A stretch of 64,000 nucleotides of DNA from Sabethes cyaneus (lineage: Eukaryota; Arthropoda; Insecta; Diptera; Culicidae): contig NC_071354.1 in assembly GCF_943734655.1 (NCBI RefSeq), forward strand, positions 56,523,544-56,587,543. The letters are read 5' to 3'. Each line of letters starts with the position of its first letter. Position 1 is the stretch's first letter. This document shows, one piece after another, positions 12,040 through 23,849 of this stretch. The position numbers and the translations under genes are program-made. The notes under the pieces are model-generated. The model made no database searches and was not told where the DNA came from. It was given only the letters and a program-made list of their open reading frames with translations.

Positions 12040-12533
12040 CAGTACACTCAAGTCGCTTTTTACGCGAAGGATACGTCCCGCGTAAATCAAAACCGCGTAA
12101 AAAACCGCGTAAATTCCGAAATTCGCGTATGAAAAACCCCCTACTAGCACGGTTGTTACAAAATTGTTATAGCAACCGAAATATGACTAATTTCAGTCGT
12201 AACCAGGTTGATTCAACTAAATGGACCTAAAATGTGCTACTTGGGCCGCGTATATTCCGAAATTCGCGTAAAAAAACCGCGTAAATTCCGAAATGCGCGT
12301 AAAAAAACGCGTAAATTCCAAAATTCGCTTAAAAAAACCAAAATTTCGCCACATCCGCGAAAGTTCTGAAAATCGCGTAAATTCCGAAAATCGCGTAAAA
12401 ACCGCGTGAATTCCGAAAATCGCGTAAAAAACCGCGTAAATTCCGAAATTCGCGTAAAAAACCGCGTAAATTCCGAAATTCGCGTAAAAATAGTCGCGTA
12501 AAAAAACCGCGTAAAAAGCGACTTCAGTGCACA
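12040..12533. mobile_element. TIR element with internal CGCGTAAATTCCGAAA repeats
   Basis: The ends form an inverted repeat of about 27 bp: GTACACTCAAGTCGC on the left and TGTGCACTGAAGTCGC read inward from the right, each continuing TTTTTACGCG. The interior consists of about a dozen degenerate copies of CGCGTAAATTCCGAAATT and CGCGTAAAAAACCG. There is no ORF of its own. It sits abruptly inside the purine-rich domain, which resumes on the other side, so it is an insertion. It is itself interrupted by a MITE at 12138-12244. Superfamily unknown. Confidence 0.7.
12138..12244 (+). mobile_element. Small MITE family M1, copy 2 (nested)
   Basis: Matches 26776-26880 in the same orientation and 3045-3150 inverted. 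It runs from CCCTACTAGCACGG to GTGCTACTTGGG. It lies inside the CGCGTAAA-repeat element, which lies inside the purine-rich repeat, giving three insertion layers. Confidence 0.8.
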
Positions 12534-13629
12534 TACTAAGAGGAGGAACCAATCAGATGAAAATGAAAAAAACAAAAGGAGCTTAAGGGGTAGAAAACAA
12601 AAAAGAGACTGAAAAAGTGGCCTAAAAATGGAAGAAAAAAGATAAAAAGTGGAGCAGAAAGATAAAAAAACAAGGAAAAAATGAGAGGCGAAAAACGGAA
12701 TAGGAAAGGAACAGAAAGAAGAAACAAAAGGCAAAGCCTTGAGTATAACCGGCACAGCGACGGACAGCGACAGCGGGCAGTAAAACGATAAACGAAAGAG
12801 ATAAGGAGGGAAAACGAGACAAATAGAGGAAAGACGAAATAGGAAAAGAAAAAAACGTGAATGAAAAAATTGGCAAAACGGGAAAGAAGGGGAGGCAAAA
12901 CGAGACAAGAAAAGGAAAACGGAACAGAAAACAAGAAAAGCCTGAAGAATGACGAAGAAGAAAAATGAAAACTGATAGAGGATACGAGGGAAACGGGAAA
13001 AAGAGAATGAGGGATCAAGCGGGATATAGAAGGAGAAAGATGGGACGAAATGGAAACAGGAAATGAGACAGACAAAAGAAAAACAGGAGAAACGGACCAA
13101 AGAAAAATGTAAAACTGGAGAGAAAAAAACAACAAAAAACGGGATATAAAAAAGGAAAACTGGAAAGCAAAGGGAAAGTAAATAACCAAAAACGGAATAA
13201 AGCTGACAGAAAAGATGAAAAACGGGACATCTAAACGAGCAAAAAGAAAACGGAACAGATGGAGATGAAGACCGAGAAGGGGGAGAGTTAGAAAAACTGA
13301 AAATGAAAAAAGGCGAAGAGAGTGGCAAAAAGCCTGAAAACGGTAAAGAAAATTACAATAAAATGAGTGAAAACAAGATATAAAATAAAATTGCAAATTA
13401 AGAAAATGGGACAGAAAACGAAGAAAAACGAAACAATGAAACAGAAAACATGAGACAGAAAATAGAGCGAAAAAGGGGACAAACGGAAGGAAAAAGACGA
13501 AAAGTGAGAGCAAAAAGCAACAAAACGGTACAGAAAAGAAGAAAAAACGCAACAGAATGTGGAAAAATGGGACTGGATAAAGAGAAAAAAAAGAATAGAA
13601 ACGCCGTAAAATGTTTGAGAGAGTAAGTA

Positions 13630-14375
13630 ATTTTCGTATGTCAAACCTAATTTCAAATAAAACTTCGTGTCTAATTTCGTGTCCATGTCCAAATTCAAGT
13701 CTAATTTAATGTCCAATTTGAAATCAAATACAAACTCTATTTTCAAGTTTAATTTCTAGTAAAATTTGAATTCGAATTTCAAACCTTTGGCGAATTTGTG
13801 ATAAGTAGAATTAAATGGAAAATTCTTTTCACTCATATTTGTGAAGTTTTACTAAGACGTTCAACAGTCAACACTAAAAATTTTGATTGTTTTCTAATTT
13901 CAAATGTAATTCCACGTCTAATCTCAAGTCCATTATAAATCCAATTTACGCCCAACTTAAACTCTAAGTTTTAAGTTCCATTTCAAGCATAATTTCGTAT
14001 TCTTAAGACACTTCAAAAACTCATATATTTTCAAACCCAATTTCATGTTCAATTCTAAGTTTAATTCAAGTCCAATATCAAGTAATGTTTCAAATAAAAA
14101 ATTCAAATTCTCATTTGAGTCCAAATGCAAGTAAAACTGCTAGTCCAAATTACTCCAAATTAAGTTCATTTTCAAATCCAATTTTAAGTTCAATTTCTGG
14201 TTCAATTTGAACCAAATCTTAAAACCCAAATTAGTCCAAATTCAAGTCAAATTTAATACCCCATGTAGACTCCGGTTTCAAGTGCAATTACAACTTTAAT
14301 TTTTAGGACAAGTCTAATTTCGAGTCTAATTTTAACTTTGATTTTAAATCCAATTGCATCCAAAAGTCCAAAAAT
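13630..14375 (+). repeat. 12-13 bp minisatellite (TCCAATTTCAAGT), copy 1
   Basis: Dozens of degenerate copies of the word TCCAATTTCAAGT and close variants. It follows the purine-rich domain after the junction TTCGTGTCTAATTTCGTGTC. The same arrangement is found at 58700-59020 and, inverted, at 42925-43020; a related array stands alone at 54335-54665. Confidence 0.8.
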
Positions 14376-17300
14376 TTAACCTAATCAGCTGGTATTTTTG
14401 TGCTAAGTCGTAGTTATCTATTATAGCCATCTTAAGATTACTTGATTTTCTAGGCCAAAACATTTTTCTGAAAGGTCGGATGGCCCACCTCTTGATGTGT
14501 GCACAATTCGGAGAATCCGAACGTTTCTGTCACAAATGGTATCGATCAATCGTATAAATAATCAAAACATTCGGATCCAAAATCAATAAAAGCGTCGATG
14601 CACATTAAAATTTCACTGCATACAGAAAAGTAAAAATAGAATGTAGCAGCGAAACAGGCACACTTTTCCGCAAGATTGTTGCGAAATATTTACAACCGTT
14701 CGGTTCAAACGTGTTTGAACCATTTTTTTTTTTAAATATTTACACTTTGTGGTTTACACTGGTTTGACCCTCCTGCACCCTTTGATCTCGTTTCGGTTTC
14801 GATTCAATATTTATGCAAATCGTTAATTTCGATTAGACGTCTTTCCCCGTACATTTTAACCCACACAAACACGCCGTCCTAATTGAAGACACACACATAT
14901 TGGTTGGAACTTGGAAAATCATACTGGATCAGCAAATCGATTCGCTCTTTCATGTGTAGATTCGCATCAGAAAGCGTGCTATCAAATTCCTTTCTCGGAA
15001 GCGCATAGTGGGGTAAATCAAGCATCAAATACGGTTTAATTTTTTCCTCTGAACTTGCAAACCGAGCAATTAGAAGAGTTTAGAACATTTCCTTCAAGTA
15101 TTGTTCAAATCTACCCCACCGTGCTTGGCTTGTGATGTCGTTAATATGCGGGCATAAAATCATTGGTACGATGAGGAAATATCCTACCTCCCAACAACAT
15201 CAGCATCATCACCATCATCATCATCTTGTACAACATCATCGGCATTCATGCTCGGTCGGATCGGACCATCCGAAGATCCGCAGGATATTATTTATCGGAG
15301 AGTGCGAATGTAGTAATGCGCGCTCGATGTAAATCATTTTTATAACTGTCAGCTGTGAGTGAGGAGAGGAGAACCGTTGCTGATGCTGCTGCTGCTGGTG
15401 AGCCGTCTTGCACGGAACGGATTCGCGCATGCAACGCCCGAAAACCCCAAACCGAAAGCATGTCTACTGATTTATTGGCGAACGGTGCAGAAAGTTCGTT
15501 CCGCCCGAATTTCGGAATGTGGAATGTAGCGGGAGTATTAAAATTTCTATTTAAAGCTGACATTTGCGAATATACAGAGAGAAGTTTGGTAGGTATAGGG
15601 AATTTATTTCCGAAATGTTCCGATTCAGGTTTCAAATTGGCGAAAGATAGCATGTTTTATGAGCGAAATTCGCGGTTGTGGGTAGACGGATTTTTTTTTC
15701 TTCGCTGATGGAGTCTGTTGGACTCGTATATCTTTGGTGTGCCGTATCGATTGAGGTAACATCTGCCGTTGCGCATATTCCATTACACGGTTGGAATTCC
15801 CTAATGCTTTTATGATCTTTATGGCAAAAAAGAGCGTTATCTTTGACATTACTCGATAGTTATTTCAACCCTTTTTTTCTGGTCTCGAAGAACCCTCTAC
15901 AACTTGGTATTCAAAACCAACAACTTAAAAAAATCATATTTCTCCTGATGGCTTCCGGCACTTTACCGACGCCATTAAAAGCCTCCACCACCCCCCTCGG
16001 GTCCGGTCAGTGGCATTAAGGAATCACTGCCGCCGCATGTGACTTTACCGCTAATGAGTAAGCTTTCCACTCGGCCCGTTCTTTGGCCATAAACCAAAAG
16101 TTTCAAAATTCTGCGGGCTGCGGTCGAGTTTTATTGCTCTAATTTGCTGCTGCTTGGTGTACCGCGCGAACCGAGAGCAGTCCTATCCTTTCCCGTGAAC
16201 GTGCCCGAGCAGGATGTAAAATTTGATACCTCCATTTTGCGGACGAGTACATGACAACGATCGGCCGGGGATAGCAGCTCAACCTCGAGCCAGAAAGCTA
16301 CCTGCCGAGGTCGAGAGACTGGCAAACTGTCTAGAAATTGTAAACTTTTTAGCTCGGATTTGGTTTTACTGACTTTCTCCGGCTTCTTCCCCGGCTGGCC
16401 CGGGAATAACTAGCTCAGGTTTGCAGATTGTTAAAGACCAGTGCACTGGTAGTATGTATATTTCGTCGAAAGCGGAGAAAAATCTGTTTATTCCGCTCCT
16501 TTAGCTCTGACTGAAATTGGCTAAATAGTCAAAAAGTTGAAAGTACCCTGGCTGAATGGTTGGACGACCGGCTACCGGAATGATTTCTGTCTTTATAATC
16601 GGATTAAACTGGCAGTTGCCTCGGAGTTTTCCTTGGTACGTAGTTCCGGTCCCACTGGAACCACGGTGTGGAAACTGGGTGCAACCTGCCTCCGTCATGC
16701 TCTGTGCACCGCTAGATCGGAGAAGATGGTATTATTTATGGCTGATGATTGTACATTTTATTCCGCCTGTCGTCTTTTTCCGGAATGCATGCAAAACTTG
16801 GTTCTAGAATGCAGCGCTCAAAACCGATTCTCGGTTTCCCAGATACATTCACACCGAGACGAGGCGGCTTTTTCACTTGGAAACAGTCGAAAGGAAAACG
16901 AGTGCGAAGTGCCACGGTTTCTTTTTATTAAAGTAATAAATAATCGTTCCTTTTCTCCCCCCCCCCTCTCCGGCCCGGTTGTGGCGCGCTTAGGAGAAAT
17001 TGTAGCTCAAAACCTCACCTACTTGGGTAGTGGGTAGATTTTCCACCCACTATATGCACACCGGCGCTGATAAGAAGCACTTTTCTCGGAAAGTTGGGGA
17101 AGGGATTACAGAGCGAAAGCTGTTTGCATGCAAAAATAATGCTGATTTAGTTGCGGAATTTATAAAAACAAAAATTTTGTGCACTGAAACGAAATGCGAC
17201 TGGGGACTGCACTTTACACAGAATTGATTCAAGCATTATAAGATTTGGATCCTTTCATCTGTGAGGGGAATGTAATAGCATTTCACCAGTATTTATTAAT

Positions 17301-19169
17301 TTTTTCTGGTACGACAATAGGTCCTATGATTCATCAATCACCGAAAATAATATCCTATTGTCGCTCTCAATTAAGGTATTTATTTGACGAACCATCGCTG
17401 ATTGTCCTTTTTCTTTCTTTGTTCCCTTTCATTCCAGGTAAATGTTACTTGGAATTCAATCAACATGAACCGAAGCCGCCCGTGTGCTGTGGCACGTGAT
17501 TCACAGCAAACAACTTACCGGGAAATAAATTCCCCTCCGCATTAACTCATCCGCAAAGGATGATGAAGGTGTACCGCAGCAATGAGTGTTATTTGATTTT
17601 CAAAAGGTTTCCACCTTTTGGGAACACATTTCAAATCACTCGCCGCAAACGCAAAGCAGTACATCGAATGGGCGTGTTTAATAAACTCTAGGAACGGACT
17701 TGGACAAGCGAGCAAGCAAGCAATGTGAGAAGTGGTTCACGTACAGTGAAGTAAGCCTTCAAGCTCAACTTTAGGCTTACAGTCGGAGCATCAGAGCCAG
17801 TGAACCACAACCACCCACCCAGCCAGCCAACCAGCTAGCCTGCCACGTCACTAGAGTAGACCACAGAAACCAAACACCTAAACGTGCACAACGTCTCAAG
17901 CGAATGTGGCAGTCACATACTTGCTACGGCACGGCCGGCTGGTTGGCACAGTTAGGAAGAAGTAATGTCCTTACGGGATAGCACGCCGCACCGGCCCCGG
18001 GCTGCAGGCACACCCAATCACGCCGCACCGCAAGCAGGTGTACATATTGACAGTCGAAATGACAACAACACTTGATGTGGGATTAAGGTTTTCCCTCCAG
18101 AGGACGGGAACACCGTACCCTCGGCAGACTATTATTTCAGCCTATACAAAGTGAGAGATTGTGATTAATTGCGTATGCAGATTGAATTTGAAACCCACCT
18201 ACGGCGGACGGAGGCCGGCCAAACGCTTCCATTGCATTGATTTGTGGTTTGCGACGGTATAGTGGTCGGTTAGAGAAGCAACTCACCCTCTCTATTGCCG
18301 GCTGGTACATTCGTATATCCGGGGGTTCAGTCGGACCTGCTACCGAAAAGGTGTCGTGATTTGCGTTGCTTTTACGGAAATTGAATTCGTTTTAATGTGT
18401 TAAAATGTTTGAAAAAGAAAATCTCAAATCATTATGCGACTAAAAGACTGCCACATAATTTATGTTATTATTTATTTGAGTGTCAGATTAGATTTCCCAA
18501 ACAAACAAAACCTAACTCAAAACATTTCAAATCCTCCTTCGAAACTGTGAGTAGTAAAGTATTTTAAAACTTTCCGTAAATCTTGCCAATAGCCCGCAAA
18601 TCTACCGATCCACGTTGATAACTTAGAATTGCTGCCTAACGTTGAGGCCCTACCGCCGACCGCTGCCTTTAAAAAGAAATGATAAACTGTGTCGATGTAA
18701 ATGTGCGGATCGTGAATGACCACCGATCAATTCCTTCCGGAATTAAAATCCGGGTTCAGATTATATTAAAGTAGGCCGTGTGGGGTAGGGGCACTACATC
18801 CCCCCCCCCCCTCTTGAACAGAACTGCATGTTATCTCAGAAGGAAGTTAGTTATTTCAGATCTCCAACTCCGGTCATCGGTTCAGGTCATCGACTCCATG
18901 GATTCCATGCGTATTCAGAGGTTGCTTCGGCTTTGATTGACTATGATGACGGTACATCACTCATCAACCGCTTCGACTTCATCGCCGTTTCTTTCTACTA
19001 TTTTTTTCTTTGTAGGAAACTGAACCACTGCGCCCATTCTGAGAGATCTATTAAAGTATCACTCTTTCTACTATATATTTGGTTTCCAACCCATGCAGAT
19101 CAATTCTCCTAACCAGTCCTCGAAAAAATTGAAAATGTGACCAGTCTTGGAGACACTGTTTTGTATTCT
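14376..19169. other. Unassigned DNA
   Basis: No gene recognised in 4.8 kb. A CAT/CAN triplet patch lies at 15194-15245 and a C run at 16959-16967. Open frames such as 16537-17037 (166 codons) have overlapping partners in other frames and no domain features. A GC-richer part (17.7-18.3 kb) carries many CCAGCCAGCC-like words. It may be intronic. Confidence 0.45.
15194..15245. repeat. CAT/CAN triplet microsatellite
   Basis: Imperfect run of CAT, CAC and CAA triplets. In one frame it would encode polyhistidine, but the flanking frame has no protein features. Confidence 0.8.
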
Positions 19170-19530
19170 CTTTTTCTGCAGCGCACGTAAACCAGCTAAA
19201 CATACAGCTTTCCCCCAAAAACTACGGTTTTAAATAAGAAGGTCACCCCAATACACCTTATTCTCTATTACTTCTACATACTATTCCAACTACAACTGCA
19301 AGCAAAAAGTGGCAAATACATGTCATTTCTGCACGACATTTTGTATGAATGGTCAGCTGACGTACGAAAATGTTTGCTTATAATCATGTACGTATTCGGG
19401 CTAGTCTCGACACTTAAAGATAGGCACTGTCGATACAGAAGCAGTACAAAGCGATGCTATTGGTTAAGAGTCTGACATGGTATTGTATGCTATTAAATGT
19501 ATAGGAAAAGTGTAACCATTTCGGTCCCTG
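19170..19530 (+). repeat. Dispersed repeat R-A, copy B
   Basis: Uninterrupted relative of copy A (5970-6976). From GCGCACGTAAACCAGC it runs through GGTTTTAAATAAGAAGG, CATACTATTCCAACTACAA, GACATTTTGT, AAAATGTTTGCT, CGTATTCGGGCTAGTCTCGA, TAGGCACTGTCGATAC and GCGATGCTATTGGTTAAG to GTATAGGAAAAGTGTAACC. Comparison with copy A shows that A carries about 620 extra bases after the first quarter. No ORF. Confidence 0.75.
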
Positions 19531-19696
19531 CCCTTGGTAGTATTGTTTTATCTGTCAGTCCATAGATATGACTACAGAGCTGCTGACAGTGTTTATCTCT
19601 CTCAGTTTTCTACCTTTCAATACAATTAATTCATGAATTGCAGTGCTGAATGACTGCTCGTCGAACTCGTCAGTCAATTTTCTTGCTCTTGACCGA

Positions 19697-22600
19697 TATC
19701 TTCTTCTTCTTCAGCAGCATAGAGCCGGGGTGGCTCGTGCTGTTTCAAGCACTCGTCTCCATTCAACTCGGTCTTGGGCCACTCGTCGCCAATTTCGTAG
19801 TCGTCTCAGAAGTCGCAAATCGCTTTCGACCTGGTCGAGCCATCGTGCACGTTGGGCCCCCCTGTTCCTGGTGCCGGTGGGGTTGTTGAAGAGGACCGTT
19901 TTCGTCGCACTGTCGTCCGGCATCCTTACGACGTGTCCGGCCCACCGTAGCCTGCTAACTTTCGCTAGATGTACGATGGGAGCCTCCCCAAGCAGTGCCT
20001 GTAGCTCGTGATTCATACGCCTCCGCCACTCTCCGCTTTCAGTTTGTACTCCGCCAAATATCGTCCGCAGCACTTTCCGCTCAAACATGGCAAGGGCGCG
20101 TATGTCCTCCGTAAGCAGCGTCACGGCTTCAAGTCCATAAAGAACTACCGGTCTAATAATGGTTTTGTACATTGTTAGCTTCGTGCGGCGGCGTATGCTT
20201 CCTGATCGCAGCGTTTTACGAAGGGCAAAGTAGGCCCGATTTCCCGCTTGGATGCGCCGCTGGATCTCCTTACTAGTGTTGTTGTCCGCAGTCACCAGCG
20301 ATCCCAAATACACGAACTCTTCTACCACTTCTAGTTCGTCGCCGTCAACGGTTACCGTCCGTGGGAGGCGCGCATTTGTTTCCTTTGAGCCTCTTCCTTT
20401 CATGTATTTGGTCTTCGACGCATTTATTTTGAGCCCAATTCTCCTAGACTCCGCTTTCAGTCTGGCGTAGATTGCCTCCGCCGTCGCAAAGTTCCTGGCT
20501 ATGATATCGAAGTCATCTGCAAAGCCTAGAAGTTGGCTACTCTTGGTAAAAATCGTGCCTCTCGTTTCAATGCCCGCTCGTCGGATCACCCACTCAAGAG
20601 CGATGTTGAACAGCATGCAGGATAGACCGTCACCTTGTCTCAACCCTCGTCGCGTCTCGAAGGGACTTGAGAGTGTCCCAGAGATGTGTACGAAACACAT
20701 CACTCGATCCAATGTAGCTCTGATCAGTCGCGTCAGTTTGTCCGGAAAACCGTATTCGTGCATTATCTGCCATAGCTTGTCTCGATCGACTGTATCGTAT
20801 GCTGCTTTGAAATCGATAAAGATGTGATGCGTGGGCACGTTGTACTCCCGACATTTCTGCAAGATCTGTCGGATAGTAAACATTTGGTCCGTAGTTGCGC
20901 GAGCCCCCATGAAACCCGCCTGATAATTCCCTACGAAACCTTGTGCTATCGGTGACAGCCGGCGTAACAGGATCTGGGAGAGTACCTTGTAGGCGGCGTT
21001 TACCAGCGTAATACCACGATAGTTGCAGCAGTCTAGCCGATCACCCTTTTTGTAGATGGGACAAACCACTCCTTCCATCCATTCCTCCGGTAGCTTTTCC
21101 TCCTCCCAAATCCTCGAAATAACCCAGTGTAGAGCCTTTGCTAGCGTTTCCCCGCCATGTTTATAAAGCTCTGCCGGTAGGCGGTCCTTCCCAGCGGCTT
21201 TATTGGTCTTCAGCAGCCTGATTTCTCGTTTGACTTCTTGGAGATCAGGTGCTAGGACATCACTATCTTCCATGGGCGCTCCTAGGTTAATTTCCGTTCC
21301 GCCTCCTTCTGCGACTTCGCCATTGAGGTGTTCATCGAAGAACTGTTTCCACCTGTCGACCACCTCGCGCTCGTTTGTAATTAGATTCCCTCCCTCGTCC
21401 CTACACAAGTCAGGTTTCGGTGTGTAGCCCTTCCGAGTTTGGTTCACCTTCTCATAAAACTTGCGCGTGCCATTAGCTCGGAATAGTTGCTCTAATTCTT
21501 CACGATCTCTGTCCTCCTTTTAGCGCTTTTTTCTCCTCAGGATCGTGGTCAACTGGTTCCTAGCTCGTCGGTACTTGGCCAGGTTCTCTCTAGTGGCAAT
21601 ACTTAGATAATTTTTCCAAGCATTTTTTTCTCCTCCACCGCTTGTTGGCATTCCCCATCAAACCAATCATTTTGTGTACTCCGAGGTTCAATACCTAGTG
21701 CCGCGGTAGCGGCCTCTCCGATGGCCGAGCGTATTCTGCCCCAACCGTCTTCGAGGTTTGAAGCACCTAACTCCTCGGAAGAAGGCAGTGCCTCATTCAG
21801 TACTCGCGCGTAGTTCTCGGCAGCTTGTGGGTTATCTAGCTGCCTGATGTTCAGCCGAGGAGGGCGGCTTTGACGTGTCCGGTATACGGTGGACAGCTTT
21901 GAGCGCACATGTACTGCTACTAGGTAATGGTCAGAATCAATATCCGCACCCCGACGGGAGCGTACGTTCGTGATGTTAGAGAAGAACCGGCCCTCTATGA
22001 GAACGTGGTCAATTTGGTTCATTGTACGTTGGTCAGGTGATCTTCAGGCGGCTTTGTGGATATCCTTGCGCGGGAAAAAGGTGCTTCGGATCACCAGGCC
22101 TCGGGAAGCTGCGAAGTTTATACATCGTTGGCCGTTATCGTTTGTGTCGGTGTGCAGGCTATGGGGTCCTACCACCGGTCTATACATTTCTTCCCTACCG
22201 ACCTGAGCGTTCATATCCCCGATGACGATCTTGATGTCCCGTGACGAGCAGCTGTCGTACGTTGCCTCCAGCCTCGCGTAGAACGCTTCTTTCTCATCGT
22301 CGGGTCTACCTTCGTGCAGGCAGTGCACGTTAATGATGCTATAATTGAAGAAACGGCCCTTTATCCTCAATACACACATTCTCTCGTTGATCGCCTTCCA
22401 ATCTATCACGCGATCCTGCATTCCGCCCAGCACTACAAAGCCCGTTCCCAGTTCGTTGGTAGGGCCACCGCTCTGGTAAAACTGGGCCTTTCCGCCACGG
22501 ATCTTCCATACCTTCTCTCCTTTGCGACACATTTCCTGCAGAGCTACGATGCCGAGTTTGCGGGGTTCCAGCTGTTCAATCAGCACCCGCTCGCAACCTG

Positions 22601-22710
22601 TGAAATTTAGCGATCTGCAGTTCCAAGTCCCGAGTCTCCATTCGTCGTCCTTATTTCGTCGCCTAGGTCGATGCCGAATATTCCGCTCCGAATATGCTTG
22701 AATGTTGTTA
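19697..22710 (-). pseudogene. RTE-clade non-LTR retrotransposon, nearly full-length, broken
   Basis: Minus-strand element with an apurinic-type endonuclease followed by reverse transcriptase. Endonuclease signs are LGTWN and VALQE (catalytic Glu, about 22535), IVIGDMNAQVG (about 22215) and SDHYLV (about 21930), all intact. RT signs are FIDFKAAYD (motif A, about 20815), LRQGDGLSCMLFNIALEW (about 20600), FADDFDII (about 20515) and a C-terminal WAGHVVRM block (about 19935) typical of the RTE clade. Three lesions break the single ORF: an in-frame TGA at about 22044, a length change in an A run at about 21623, and a TAA at about 21523. The longest intact piece (19711-21447, 578 codons) holds the whole RT. 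The 3' end is a short GAA/CTT triplet run (19697-19713). The 5' coding limit is about 22709, where an in-frame stop lies upstream. RTE assignment is from motifs and domain order. Confidence 0.88.
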
Positions 22711-22814
22711 GTTTAAGTTTAGTTTAGGTGTGTAGCCGTACTGGGGCAACACTACCGAGTCTCGCGATGGGGCTGCCATCTCATAGTGCCGAGACGCACT
22801 ATACCTCCTTCCCG

Positions 22815-23205
22815 GTTAATATACGACCTTAGTTTCCACCGGGGTTGGTTACCCGATCTCCGCTAAGGTTGCTCGTATTCCGGCTGGTACCACGAGGAGG
22901 TCGGGATCGGAGTTGCTGGATAAGAGGCTAACGACCACTATGGGGTCTATATTCCGCATTATCTAGCCGATTCTTGACCGATATCTTAGGTCTTAAAGTC
23001 TCTTCAAGACTCTCGACCGATATTTAAGGTCTTGTAAACTGCTTGCTTGGATGGTGAATGGTTGAACAATGCGCTCCAGAACCACTACGAAGTTCCATAG
23101 CCTCTTATTCAGCAACTTCTATGCCTACTTGCTAGTTATACCATCCGGCATACGATCCGTAGTGGAAATCGGACAACCGGTGGAAACTAGGGTCGTATGC
23201 GGACA
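22815..23205. repeat. Foldback structure with imperfect ~110 bp arms
   Basis: The left arm (about 22818-22945) and right arm (about 23090-23205) are inverted copies. ACGACCTTAGTTTCCACCGG pairs with CCGGTGGAAACTAGGGTCGT, and AGTTGCTGGATAAGAGGCTA pairs with TAGCCTCTTATTCAGCAACT. About 145 bp separate the arms. It lies immediately upstream of the RTE coding region on the minus strand, so it may be that element's 5' untranslated region or a separate foldback insertion. Confidence 0.7.
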
Positions 23206-23476
23206 GAGAAGGGGGCACTCATGCGAAGGCTGAGTGTAAACTCTACGCCTGCAGGACGGTTCTTGTAGGAACCAAAGCATAGGGTCCAAAGCCCCTAAAA
23301 GAGATGGTTTTAATAGCTGTTATCCATGGCTATTATGTAAAAACTTGAATGGATACCCTAATACAAGGTGTGACACGACCCGTGCCGAGGGATGAATGGT
23401 GGAGGGGGTTCTATAAATTCTCTCGCCGCAACGGAGCCTGTGGAGTACCAGGGCGCCCTCCACAGTAGTCTGCCCC

Positions 23477-23584
23477 CCCAAGTAACAATTTCGGTTTTGT
23501 TACACTCTTGTGATGGCATTCAAGACCAAAATTTGTCTTGAAGACCACCATAAGAGTACAATAAAACTCACATTGTTACTTGGG
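23477..23584. mobile_element. MITE, TIR CCCAAGTAACAATTT (family M2, copy 1)
   Basis: A 108 bp palindromic unit. It starts CCCAAGTAACAATTTCGGTT and ends CACATTGTTACTTGGG, with a second inner inverted pair around ACCAAAATTTGTCTTGAAGA. It is non-coding. A second copy lies at 42046-42151. The end sequence resembles that of family M1 (CCCAAGTAGCAC), suggesting a shared transposase source. Confidence 0.85.
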
Positions 23585-23849
23585 CTTGCTGCATCAAGCC
23601 GGTCACTGATGCAGTGGGCGATTTCTTACCGTGCATTCTCCCTCTGCCGAAAAAAAACAAAGTCACAATAGAGGTGGAGGGGAGAATAGGAGCATATGGG
23701 AGGAACATCTAGCCCTGTTCCTAGTCTATCCTCAATACATCGACTCGTAGTGAGTCGTAAGACGAGATGACTCCAACTCTGAAGGGTGAGCCGAACAGTC
23801 ATGGCCAATTGGATGGCCGTACAATCGCTCAAACATTCTAACCATATAT

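Larger units (their letters stand above)
11470..13629 (+). repeat. Purine-rich domain of composite repeat PR, copy 1
   Basis: Outside a 0.5 kb insertion (12040-12533) this stretch is overwhelmingly A and G on the plus strand. It is built of loosely repeated words such as GGGACAGAAAA, AACGGAACAG and GAAAACGAG with no strict period. It ends in GAGAGAGTAAG and then the junction ACTTCGTGTCTAATTTCGTG at about 13663, after which the minisatellite starts. The same succession occurs at 58650-58720 and, inverted, at 42960-43070. Long F/S/L-rich open frames on the opposite strand are a consequence of the purine bias, which removes stop codons, and I do not call them genes. Confidence 0.75.

Noticed and set aside
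12237..13552. Long minus-strand open frames (363 and 338 codons), rich in Phe, Ser, Leu
   Set aside because: They lie opposite the purine-rich domain. A pyrimidine strand has few stop codons (TAA, TAG and TGA all need purines), so long F/S/L frames arise in several registers at once. No domain is present and they run through an inserted TIR element.
15132..15332. Histidine-rich small protein
   Set aside because: The His run is a CAT/CAC microsatellite and the flanks have no protein features.
16537..17037. 166-codon plus-strand frame as a possible gene
   Set aside because: Two other overlapping plus-strand frames and a minus-strand frame of similar quality occupy the same bases; no motif or splice structure supports it.
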